Origin: Mortierella sp. BCC40632
Lineage: Eukaryota; Mortierellomycota; Mortierellomycetes; Mortierellales; Mortierellaceae
DNA: 64,000 bases
NCBI GenBank assembly: GCA_011634665.1
Contig: WAEK01000003.1
Coordinates: 1,492,001-1,556,000 of the forward strand
Direction: 5' to 3'
Shown: positions 1 to 9,918 of the stretch, piece by piece
How the letters are laid out: each line of letters opens with the position of its first letter
Position numbering within the stretch: position 1 is the first letter of the stretch
Position numbers and translations under genes: made by a program
The notes under the pieces: generated by a model
Told to the model about the DNA's origin: nothing
Database searches by the model: none
The model's input: the letters and a program-made list of their open reading frames with translations, nothing else

Positions 1-1850
1 TCACATTCCATCGGAACCGAAAATCTTATATCACTGGTGGATAAAGATCATAGTCGATGGGAAGCTGGAGAGGGTCAAGCAATGGAGGCGTTCTTTCGGC
101 GTTGTACCGAGCTCCGAAGTCTTGACATCATCATTGGACACCACTCTCTGTTTCAATGGGTCAATACCTCCTCGGCCACTGTTGGGCATTCAGATATATC
201 TCTGATGTCGATGAGCATGTAGCGACCACTTTCCAAGCTTTCGAACATAAAATTAGAGTCGGATCGTAGCCACCGGGTACTTATAATGCCACTCAATGAT
301 CTTGTTGAGGCGAGTGGCGAGAATCTCGAAACTATCCATGTCTCGCAGAGCTATTCCTGGAGATACACTCCGAGGGTCTTTAATTCTGAGTTTCTCTTGG
401 GAACCTCTCAAGAAGTACAAGCTATCCCAAGATCGACCACCATTGGTATTGACTGGTATCTTCCAAGGGTGCGCAAAATCTATCTTTCGTTTTCAGGGGT
501 AGTTTCAATTGGACCGTTCGATCAGTGTCCGTTGCTCGAGAGTCTTACGATCCGATGCAATGTGAGGACGATAGTACGGGCGAACATCAGAAGTCCAGTT
601 GAGGCATTACAACAGTCAACCTACGAGAAGTCATTAGTGCCATTGCCAATTTGGAAACTCCACAAACTGAAAATGCTGCATCTGTCAGGCATGCCTGCTG
701 TTCAGTTTGATTTCGAGTCTATCAAGTACATGAAAAGTCTAAAGTCGTTGTCATTGCGTGTGAAAGCTCCAGGATGGTCCTCTTGTTTCGCAAACATGTA
801 CATGAGGCCGTGTCCTAACGATATACAGTCGGTCCTCGTAAGTAATGGTGTTGATGTGTCTGGTTTCTCTTACCATTGTACTTTTGTCCGCATCCTCATT
901 TACTCGTGGCTCTTACTCAACTATAGTGCAAGAAAAGTGACACATCTCCTTGCTTGGACTCAACCTCCAGATTCTACCCCTGGCACTGGTCTTCAGAGTC
1001 ACTGGCTAAGATTACAATTGCAGGTCCCGCAGCAGTGATGTTTCACCTTGAACAGTTCACGCTGTTTCCATCTCTGAAAATTCTATCTCTTGAGGCCACT
1101 GAGAACGTCTGATCATTTCTAAGTACACAAGAAGAGGCTCTTGCACAAATCTACTCTTGTCAGACCCTAGTTCCACGAGAATCATCCTCGAATCTCAATC
1201 AAATAATGGTTCGGCTGTCACCATCTTTGTCCATGCAGTCGGTGGAGTCCCAGCCAACACAGCCAACACAGCCAACACAGCCAACACAGTCAAATCAGAT
1301 CTCTGGTGAATCCACAACATTTTCGAGGATCCAGGAAGGTGGTTGTGGTGATTCTATTTCATCTGATCAACCAACGCTTCCTCCTCGATCTCCGTATTGG
1401 AGGAGCAAACTTTGTTCGCTTGAATTCCTGGGTGGATGGAGTCCTGTCGATCCTCACGTCTGGATCCAGATATTGACAATATATGCACCTCACCTCAAGA
1501 CACTTTACGGATTTCGGAATCTGGACGCCTCAGTTCAAGTAAAGGATATAGAAGAGGCATGCAAGATTCGGAAGAAATTGATGTTGGAGATCCAGGACAA
1601 ATGCAAGAATGAAGTTAGGGACAGAGTTAGTGAGTCGCAGTCGAGTGATATTCATAACCTTGATGAGGAAGTAGGAACTGGTCTACAAACGACATTCCAT
1701 GAAGCGTACTCACTCGCATGCTCTTTGGAAGAGCTGGGACTAGCAGTTATAATGAATGGAAATGACAGAAATGAGTACCAAATCAGACCGGGTAACCGCG
1801 CGTACATGTTTGAAAAACACTCCATCGTCCTGGTTCCTATTGAGTTATGA
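1..1850 (+). pseudogene. F-box/leucine-rich family pseudogene, copy 1 (5' end outside the window)
   Basis: This is the C-terminal two thirds of the same protein family that is intact at 3720-6703 and, on the minus strand, at 56976-60114. Blocks shared with those copies include LFQW, SIGPFDQCPLLESL, VQFDFES, NMYMR and, after the intron, MFHLEQFTLFPSL. The family intron lies at 838-926 (GTAAGT to CTATAG) and joins in phase. Two in-frame stops break it: TAG at 220-222 where the minus-strand paralogue reads CAG (Gln), and TGA at 1110-1112 in the conserved segment after the intron. No single-base indel is needed to follow the frame, so decay looks recent. A 9-bp unit coding Gln-Pro-Thr is repeated four times near 1254-1290, where the paralogue has one. 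Readthrough or a shortened protein cannot be excluded, but two stops make a pseudogene the best call. Confidence 0.8.
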
Positions 1851-2203
1851 GACAGTCCTTCATGCCACCTTTGATAGGAGAGAGTAAATTGAAAGCAACT
1901 ACGAACATGTAGAAGGAAGAGTCTCTCAATGGCCTTTTTGGCCTTGGGCTATTTTTTGACACAAGAAGTAAAAGATCTTGAGGTTCTGACCAGGATTGGA
2001 ATAAACGGACCAAACACCACTTTGGTGACGAAGTACTACTTCATGTGTGTTTGAAGAGTAGTCCCCTCTCATTACACTTGGCACGATTAATTCATGCAGA
2101 AACCAGCGAACAAGGACATAGTTAATAATTATACCTCTCTATTCCACACAACCGGACTTCCCCAATGGCTACCACTCCCCAGTAACCAATATTGCTCTTC
2201 CCT

Positions 2204-2237
<34 letters not shown>

Positions 2238-2640
2238 GTGAAAGTTGAGAGGAACAATTATCTTTTGATTGGCAAAAAAAAAAAAAAAAAAAAAAAATGC
2301 ATAGTAGTGTATGATCACATCACTGGTTCCCATAAACCTCCATCTTCAAACACGCAGAAAATGGTGTAGGATGGTCATATCTAGTCATTTTTATTTTATC
2401 ATTGACAATAGTCACCACCTAGACGTCGTGGTCTCCTCACTCTTGTCGAAGTTGCCCTGCCTTAACTCGTGTGCCTGCATTTGCGACTTCATTCGCTCAT
2501 GGTCCTAGGGCTGCAGAGTTGTCGATTTTCCTACTCACTTTGCAGATCCGTGGGCATGTGGTCTCCTATGATGACTAAAGAACAGCCATAGCTTAAAGTA
2601 GAGGCTGCAACTGACAGTATCGTGCTCATTGTAATTGAGC
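1851..2640. other. Intergenic, with T and A homopolymers
   Basis: No coding signal is supported. A T run (about 2207-2236) and an A run (2274-2297) face each other across 37 bp, so this stretch can form a T:A hairpin. The rest shows no recognisable gene or RNA. Confidence 0.6.
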
Positions 2641-3110
2641 TCACTCTTCAGGAGCGACAAGGTCCATGCAAGACTTTATGAACTTGGATTCCTTAAGAAC
2701 ACCAGTGATCCGTAGCTTATTGCGCTCCTTGTCCACAATGTTCTGAAAGATCCGCTTTTTAAAATAGGAACACTTCAAATATGACATTAGCTGTCGATTG
2801 CAAGCTCAACAGACCACGCTCTCACAGGAGACTGATCTTCAACAGCCTTGCACTCTCGCGGTAGAAGGTATCATTCAGTGATGCGTGAAGAATGTTTAGA
2901 GTCGTGCTCTTCAATAGAGAGGTTCAACTCCTCAAAAAAGTCTTTTGCAAGTTGTATCACACTTTTGTAGGGTGCGTTCTGCAATATGAACTCGTCTCTT
3001 GCTCTGCAAAGATCAGTCGAGGATACAGACGAACCGCTTGCTGTTGACATGTCTGAAAAGTCAATCTCGAAAATAGGAAAGTTGTGGAGGGCAGTCAGTC
3101 TATTACAAGC
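2641..3110 (-). pseudogene. Degenerate protein gene of unknown family
   Basis: Read on the minus strand, protein-like sequence runs from about 3110 to 2641 but changes frame twice. The first part (ATG at 3050-3048, stop at 2873-2871) contains blocks such as RARDEFILQNAPYKS and LAKDFFEELNLSIEE. The second frame continues with LNILHASLNDTFYRESARLL. The third has KCSYFKKRIFQNIVDKERN and RITGVLKESKFIKS before a stop at 2643-2641. The first two frames meet directly around GAGCACGACTCTAAAC with no room for an intron, so a frameshift is the simplest reading. The family is not recognised. It is not related to the neighbouring F-box copies. A multi-exon gene with very short introns is the less likely alternative. 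Confidence 0.4.
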
Positions 3111-3719
3111 TGAACGCGATAAGATTGATGAGAAAGAAAAAGGTTGACAGAGAATGCAATGTCTTGGATGGACAGCCTTGCTAACCAGCAGTAGAACTCG
3201 ATTCGAATTCGAGCACAGGGAGGCACACCCTCACAAGAGTCAAGGCGCTGCAGATCATCAATGTCGGGTCTAGAGGTCTCTCCATGACAGTACATCACGG
3301 AGTAAAGAACAATCGATCCAGCGAGCCGCTTTGAACGGGATTGCCCCGAACGCCCATTGTCCTTCAGTCCTGTACCTCACATCGGTTACAAATCCGAGTC
3401 TGCGGAAGGGATGCAGTTCTGGAGACACTTTTCTTTGAAAAAAGAGTGGTTGAGAATGCAACGATGGGTTCAAAGACAAGAGAGCAGAATATCACCCCTC
3501 TCTCAAATAGGGACTCTTACAAGACATTCTCGTAAGACAGAGGGGCGCAGAGGCCTTCTATAGATTTTTATCAAAAGGTGGCCCTTTTTTGGATCCTATC
3601 GCGGACAAGGTTGGTGGGGGCGGAAGCAAGCTGTGTCGTGTTGAGTATGGGATGCATGTTCTCAATGCAGCTGCACCTGATCATGCAATTGCCCTTTCCC
3701 ACATTACCTCCTTCTGATG
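3111..3719. other. Intergenic, 5' flank of F-box copy 2
   Basis: No gene is supported. The last part is the upstream region of copy 2. It matches the other family promoters mainly close to the start codon. Confidence 0.5.
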
Positions 3720-3830
3720 ATGGCCAACGAGATTGCATCCAATACCGACGGCCTAGGTTTGTCCAAGAACTCTCCAGCTGTTTCCACACTCAAGACCCTT
3801 TACCAAAAAAGAAGGACTGACCTTTTTCTT

Positions 3831-3892
<62 letters not shown>

Positions 3893-6703
3893 AATCTTTG
3901 AATTCATCTATCTCTCAACAGAGAGCTATCGGCAACAGAGGCTCCCTAACGAATGCCTCTTGATTGTTATTCAACAATTCAAGTCTGACATCGGTGGGCT
4001 ATACATTCTCCTGACTCTAAACCGGTTCTTCTTCAAGGAAGTCTTGAAACTTTTGATGGGCCATTTGTTCAACGGACCCTCGTCTCCTTCTCCCCGAAAG
4101 ATTTTCGGTTGGGAGCAATGCCTGGCTCTTGTCCTTCGCTCAGCATTACAACGCGAGTGGCTAAAGCGGAAAGGAGTTGACAGGCAGGAGCAATTAGAGC
4201 ATCAAGAAGTTGATGGGATGGACAGGAATTCACTGAATACTCAGGAGCACTTGCCTTCATTCACGAATTGGCCCCAATCTTTACAGAACTATGTCGATAG
4301 TGCTGAATATTTGAGGGACTTGGATACAATCATGAGCGATTATGGACTGGTACTCTCCTATTCATCCATTCATACCGAGAAATCATACTCTCAGTTGACC
4401 ATGGTTGACTACTCTTCATACTTTTCGTTCCTCTCCATCGATGCCTTTCGTTCCCTTGATCTCAGCTTATTAGCCAATCTACTGCAACCAATGGAGCCAA
4501 AACCATTACTGGATGCCTATTTAGAGACACCAACAGAATCTGAAGATCCGCCAGACAGAACGATTGCCCAGGGTCTTATTCTGTTCTTGCTTCAGCACAA
4601 CTGTCAACATGTCACCTACCTTGGATTCGGCCTACACGAATCGGCTCAATACATCCAGTTTGCGGACAAAATGCCGAACCTCAAAACCTTAGTATTCGAC
4701 ATTGATGAGCCCCGTGGCGATCACCTCGCAAACGGCCTAGATGCTGAATGTCTTGTCCGATGGAACCAAGACGCCTTTCCATTCAAGCGTCAATTGGATC
4801 TTAAATTCTTGCCGAACGACGATGCCCCGCCCCGTTTTCCAAGTAACCATGGCGAAGCAAGTCTAGAGAAGTGGTTCGTGAGACGTCAGAAACACAGGAT
4901 CAAGTTCTGTCCAAGACAAAGGCTGTATAAGGCTATCGGTTGTCCAAGGTCAATAGATGCGACTCTTTTGCCCTGGTTCTATGAAGAGTCTCGCTCCATC
5001 GAAACAAAGAATCTGGTGTCATTTGTGGATAATGATGTTGATCGTTGGAGTGCTGGCGAGGGCCCAGCGATGGAGGTATTCTTTCGGCGTTGCAATGAGT
5101 TACGGACTCTTGAAATGGCCGTCGGTCATCACTCTTTGTTTCAATGGATCAATCCCTCTTTTACCGCTGTCGGTCAAAAGAAGAGATTTTTATTTTCGAT
5201 GAGCCTACAGCAGCCATTTTCCAAACTTTCAAATCTAAAACTGAGGTCATCGAGCAACTACTGGAACATCATCCGAGTACTCAATGACATAGTCGCAGCA
5301 TCGGGGGAAAGTCTCGAAGCTATCTGGATCGAACAATCGGTCTCACTTCAATATTTTACACAGAGTCGCATAGAGATGGCTCTATTGGGATACTCTCATG
5401 GGGCGCACACTACTCCCAGTACGATCACCATTGGCCATGCTTGGTACCTTCCAATGGTGCGCGAAATTGAGCTTAGTTTTGGAGGTACTGTTTCGATCGG
5501 GCCGTTCGACCAGTGCCCGCTTCTTGAGAGCCTCTCAATTACTTGCAACTCGGGTGGCGATACATTTATCCATCAAGATTCCGTTGAATCAGTGCAGCGG
5601 ACTGCCTATAAGAATATCTTAAAACTATTGCCGGTTTGGAAACTCCATAGACTGAAGAAGTTGCATCTGTCAGGCATGGTTGCTGTGCAGTTTGATTTTG
5701 AGTCTATCAATTTCATGACGAGTATAAAAGAGTTATCATTGACTGTGGAAGATGGAGAATGGCTCCCAAGCTTTTCGAACATGTACATGAGGTTATACTC
5801 TGATGGAATAGAGTCAGTCCTAGTAAGTAGTAATGCTTTCAAATATGTCATTCTATATCCTTTGCTATACCTTTTAGTCCGCTCACTGATTCACTTGTGG
5901 CTCGTGTTCAACTATAGTGCGAGAAGAGAAACACTCCCCATTGCTGGGACCCAACCTCCAGATTCTATCCTTGGTACTGGTCTTCAGAATCATTATCCAA
6001 CATTTCTATCGCGGGTCCTGCAGCAACGATGTTTCACCTTGGGCAGCTTGCTTTATTTCCGTCTCTGGAAAAGCTTGACCTCATAGCCCCTAGTCATGAC
6101 ACCTACTCATTCCTAAACACGTGGGAAGGGGCTCTGGCCAAGATATACTTCCATCAGACCCTGGTCCCACAGAGAAATTCCTTTAATCTCAACCGTGTCC
6201 TGGGTCGAAGTATTGCTTCCGACCAACCAGGATGTCGCTCCTCTTGCCCATACATGGGAAGCAACCTTCGAACTCTCACTTTCTCTGGCCGCTGGGACGC
6301 TATTGAATCTGGTACCTGGACCCAAATGTTGACAAGGTATGCGCCCCGCCTCAACGAGCTTTATTGTTCCAAAAAAGTGGACCCATATACGCAAATACAG
6401 AATATCGAAGAAGCATACAGGAACATTGGGAAAACGAGAGACGCTCAGGCCAAGTCTTGCAAAGATGCTGAGAACTCATTCGATAAGTTGAATTCAGGCT
6501 ATGCTTGCCGACACGACGAGAGACCGAGAGAAGGCTTGGTAGTGGCATTCGGAGATGGCGATCATTTACCCAAGTCCAGTCAAGAAGAACTGGGGCTAAA
6601 GGAGATAACGGATGAAGTCAAAGAACAGTATGTCACCAAACCAGGAAACCGGATGTACCTCATTCCATGCAGATGGGCCCATTCCTACTTTGTTCCGAGA
6701 TAG
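3720..6703 (+). CDS. F-box/leucine-rich-like protein, intact family copy 2
   Basis: Proposed exons are 3720-3756, 3922-5822 and 5918-6703, giving 907 residues. The ATG at 3720 is chosen over the one at 3717 because all four family copies then have a 37-nt first exon ending in phase 1. Intron 1 (165 nt) carries a long CT tract before CAACAG; intron 2 (95 nt) runs from GTAAGT to CTATAG. Residues about 18-60 resemble an F-box (LPNECLLIVIQQF, then a hydrophobic stretch ending NRFFFKEV). The rest has irregular hydrophobic repeats that suggest a leucine-rich fold. Such proteins usually bind Skp1 and present a substrate to an SCF ubiquitin ligase; the substrate here is unknown. Intron 1 has no in-frame stop, so an unspliced message would encode a Ser-Leu repeat insert. 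The ORF is otherwise uninterrupted, unlike copy 1. Confidence 0.75.
3757..3921 (+). repeat. CT microsatellite inside intron 1 of F-box copy 2
   Basis: About 60 bp of nearly pure CT (3832-3890) forms the polypyrimidine tract before the acceptor CAACAG. The equivalent intron of the copy at 56976-60114 carries about 90 bp of the same repeat, so the tract is a family trait that changes length. Confidence 0.75.
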
Positions 6704-7222
6704 TCCTGTGTTTGAGCCATTCACATTGACATTTTGATAGACCAGGGAGGGACGAAGTTTCGAATACGACAAAGAGCATGTCTTGCACTGGAAGTAAAAT
6801 CCCGACAGGCATGGATGGGTGTGTCCACAAAATATCGGTCCCTGTGGACTCGAAGAACAATCCCACGTCTGCGCCTTTTCTTTCTTTTTTTTTTTTTTTT
6901 TTTTTTTTTTTTAGCCGAGCAAAAGATAGTTGCTCTTTCACTCTTTCACGCGTAATGATCCTACTCGAAGCTTGGCTCCAAGCACTAGCAATAGTTCCTG
7001 TCCAAAGGCTACTCTTTCTAGTCCCTAACAAGACACATTCCGTGAATGGTGATTACCTCAAGAATGAACTCGTGAGGTGGGATTGAACGATTCAAAAATT
7101 TTTGGTGTGACCTCATGGTGGGAATGTCACAGCGCTCCATCAAACCTGGGGTCCTCGTGTGGGTTCCACAAAAGACAAAAGGAGGGGGGTCCATCCCTTG
7201 TATCTCCAGGAGGCTCTGCATT

Positions 7223-7269
<47 letters not shown>

Positions 7270-7399
7270 GTTCTCCTCCCTCTCTCTTCTTCATTATTCA
7301 ACAAGCAGCGCGTCCATTCTAACTTCTTTCTACCACCAGAATCTTCCATTTCGACAACTGTCAATTCCAGGACGACGACAACGTGTCTCTCTGTATACA
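6704..7399. other. Intergenic with two long T tracts; 5' flank of the next F-box gene
   Basis: T tracts lie at about 6883-6912 and 7209-7266. The second is followed by CT-rich sequence and then the start codon at 7400. No other gene is supported; short ORFs here only read the homopolymers as poly-Phe or poly-Lys. Confidence 0.6.
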
Positions 7400-9541
7400 A
7401 TGGCAACCATCCCCCCAGAGATTATTCAGTTCATTCTCGACTACTTGGACAAACGCGACCTCATCAAAACTCTCTGCCTCAACTGGACCTGGGCTCAGCT
7501 CGTCGCACCAAGACTCTGGCAAGATGTGCATTTCTCTGCTAATTCGAACAGGATCGTCTTCCTGATCACGAAGAGTGTGCAACCGCCCACGTTAACCAAG
7601 AATACCTCAACGCTCCAAGGGTTCTCAGAACCGGACCGGACACCCTCGTCCATCTCGCCAGACCTGCCGCCTCTAGAGTCGTTCGCTGCTGCCAACAGTA
7701 GCTCGCCATGGGACAATCCTGTGGCACCCAATGCCTGTGAGGATAATCCGGAGCAGGACTCGGCATTGGAGAACGGCCCTGTACCTAATTCAAGTGCAGA
7801 TATAGAAGAGGATCATCCACCGCCACTACCCAAACGTAGGAACTCATACCCATGGCCGACCCTACTGCCATACCACTCTATGGTGCATTCTCTTCATGTT
7901 GAGCTCTCAAGTGCAGATATGCTTCAGGACCTGATAGAGATCATCAGTTGCTGCAACGAACTTCGATCCTTCTCTATTCACTCTGCAATCCCAACGGAGG
8001 ATCTCTTGATCCGTGGCGTGATTTCTACAGCCTCAAGCGACTGTATGGATCCACTCTGCTCTAGCATCTATGATGGACAACGGCATGCATCATCTTCTGC
8101 ATCAGAGGCCGTAGCTCCCATTGCCTCCGGCTCAAATGTGCCTATTCGTTCGAATGCTGGATTTGGTCAGACACACAACTCTTCATCAACAGCGTCTTTA
8201 CCCTTGTTTCCATCTCCATCGCCGCTGATTTCGAACGTATGTCCGCATGTGCCTAGATCACCTCGACAGTCCTCCGTTAGTTCTGAAGGCTCCTACAGCA
8301 CATTTGGCAGAGAAGATGGAGTAGGATGGAATAGCCCAATCACAAAAACCAAATCACAAGGGATTCTCCTCAGTCTTCTGGCAAACGCATGCCCCAAGCT
8401 AGAAAAACTTTGGTTTTCGGGATTTCACCCAATCACTGTCTTGGGCGACCCTACCGATCTGAGGCCAACCCTTGAGACGCGACAGCATCAGGTTGCGGAG
8501 CTCTTCACTCCACAACAGCGTTTCGACGCGCCTATTGCTCAAAAGAGCTTTTTTGGACAAAATATCGAGCAGCCCCAGCCTTCAGGGTCGATCCTGGTCC
8601 CACCGGTGCCTGGAATGAACAACGCTGCAGCCCCTTTACCACAAACACCGATACCAACACAAGCCTACCCAATCCCACCATCGCCATTGTCATCATTACC
8701 ATCACCATTCTCTGCAGCAACATTACTCCGTTCTATCGGTGGAACTGAATCTCCATTAACCAGCCAACAATTGCAGTCAAGGGTTCATACGCTTCAGTTT
8801 GTAAATTGCACTGTGCCTCCACAGTTTCTGTTAAGCATGATCCAGTACTCTTTGCCAGAGTTGAAGGAACTGAATTTGATGCAATGCTGGCCACAACAAC
8901 CAATTGGAGGGTCATTCCTGGAACTATTGGCCCAGACCCGTCCTGGTCTTCGGCGGGTCTCGATTCATGGGATACAATTGCATCGGATGGAGGTGGATTC
9001 CGTTCGTCTGCTAGAGTTTTTAAAGAGATTGGAAGGAAGGCACTCAAAAGACGAAGAGTACAAAGGCGACAGTAACTACAAGGGTAAGGGTCCATGGAAA
9101 GGAGGAGAAGGAAGTGAGGGAGAAGGTCAAGGAACATCTCATTCGGGAACAAGACCGACTGTAAACAGGGATATTTGCGCCTTGGCCGAGTTTCCACTTG
9201 GAACCTTTGGGAAGACTCTTGGGGGAACTAATAGATACACTGGCCAAAATGCCAACATGGAGCAACAGTCTCGGCAAGACCAAGAGCAGACGCGTCCACG
9301 CGAAGGGTCTGATCTAGAGTCGATCCGAGTATGGTTTACACACTCCATTTTGGACGAAGCCATTTTGAAAGAGTTGTCTGATCGAGAACGGCATCCACGG
9401 TTGCAGGAAGTAGAGTTTGGGAGTGAAGATCCCTTTGATATGGGAGAAAGATTGGTTGCACGCCTGGCTGAAGTGCGACCAGAGCTAAAGTTTTGCTGCT
9501 GGGTTAGCCATGATGGCGATAATGATTACAACGAAGACTGA
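7400..9541 (+). CDS. F-box protein with leucine-rich-like C-terminus
   Basis: Single-exon gene of 713 residues. The start MATIPPEI is chosen because the F-box follows at once (residues about 4-45: IPPEIIQFILDYLDKRDLIK, then WTWAQLVAPRLWQDV). The frame stays open upstream only through a T tract. The middle (about 80-480) is Ser/Pro-rich and looks disordered. Leucine-rich-like segments appear around LLSLLANACPKLEKLWFSG and LPELKELNLMQCWP. A charged Gly/Lys/Glu stretch (about 560-590) precedes a last repeat-like part. Role inferred from the F-box: Skp1 binding in an SCF ubiquitin ligase, substrate unknown. It is not a close relative of the copies at 3720 or 56976. A GACA-type repeat follows the stop. 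Confidence 0.8.
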   Translation: MATIPPEIIQFILDYLDKRDLIKTLCLNWTWAQLVAPRLWQDVHFSANSNRIVFLITKSVQPPTLTKNTSTLQGFSEPDRTPSSISPDLPPLESFAAANSSSPWDNPVAPNACEDNPEQDSALENGPVPNSSADIEEDHPPPLPKRRNSYPWPTLLPYHSMVHSLHVELSSADMLQDLIEIISCCNELRSFSIHSAIPTEDLLIRGVISTASSDCMDPLCSSIYDGQRHASSSASEAVAPIASGSNVPIRSNAGFGQTHNSSSTASLPLFPSPSPLISNVCPHVPRSPRQSSVSSEGSYSTFGREDGVGWNSPITKTKSQGILLSLLANACPKLEKLWFSGFHPITVLGDPTDLRPTLETRQHQVAELFTPQQRFDAPIAQKSFFGQNIEQPQPSGSILVPPVPGMNNAAAPLPQTPIPTQAYPIPPSPLSSLPSPFSAATLLRSIGGTESPLTSQQLQSRVHTLQFVNCTVPPQFLLSMIQYSLPELKELNLMQCWPQQPIGGSFLELLAQTRPGLRRVSIHGIQLHRMEVDSVRLLEFLKRLEGRHSKDEEYKGDSNYKGKGPWKGGEGSEGEGQGTSHSGTRPTVNRDICALAEFPLGTFGKTLGGTNRYTGQNANMEQQSRQDQEQTRPREGSDLESIRVWFTHSILDEAILKELSDRERHPRLQEVEFGSEDPFDMGERLVARLAEVRPELKFCCWVSHDGDNDYNED

Positions 9542-9918
9542 ACAATAGGTAGACAGACAAACAGACAGACAGAGAGACAGAGACAGACAGAAGCTTGACT
9601 GATGGAAGCCCAGTACGCTGTAACCTATTGACAAAAAAAAAAAAAAAAAAAATACGTACTTCACGTGTCAGAGCCCAACGCTCGATCACGCCTCCGAGTG
9701 GTTGAGAGAGCAGGTGTGTGTGTGCCGCATGGGTGTCCCTGGATCGAATCCGTGGACTGGGTGGTGGGAGAGACAACTGACCAGCCCACGGTTCGCCTCT
9801 TCTTCTCCACATTGCTTCGCTCGTCTCACATTCTTTGTCGCGTCCCATTTATTTTCCTTCTCTCATCGCTCCCACGCACCCACACTCTCCTCTCCTCTCC
9901 TCGCTGTCTCTTTTTGCC
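9542..9918. promoter_or_regulatory. Intergenic; CT-rich 5' flank of carnitine acetyltransferase
   Basis: It contains the 3' end of the F-box gene with GACA repeats, an A tract near 9632-9650, and from about 9790 to 9918 a strongly pyrimidine-rich sense strand running up to the ATG. The same CT-rich style precedes several genes here. Confidence 0.5.

Noticed and set aside
9680..9760. tRNA-like sequence with a B-box resemblance (GGATCGAATCC)
   Set aside because: No cloverleaf with a paired acceptor stem and anticodon loop could be drawn; the match is a chance B-box.
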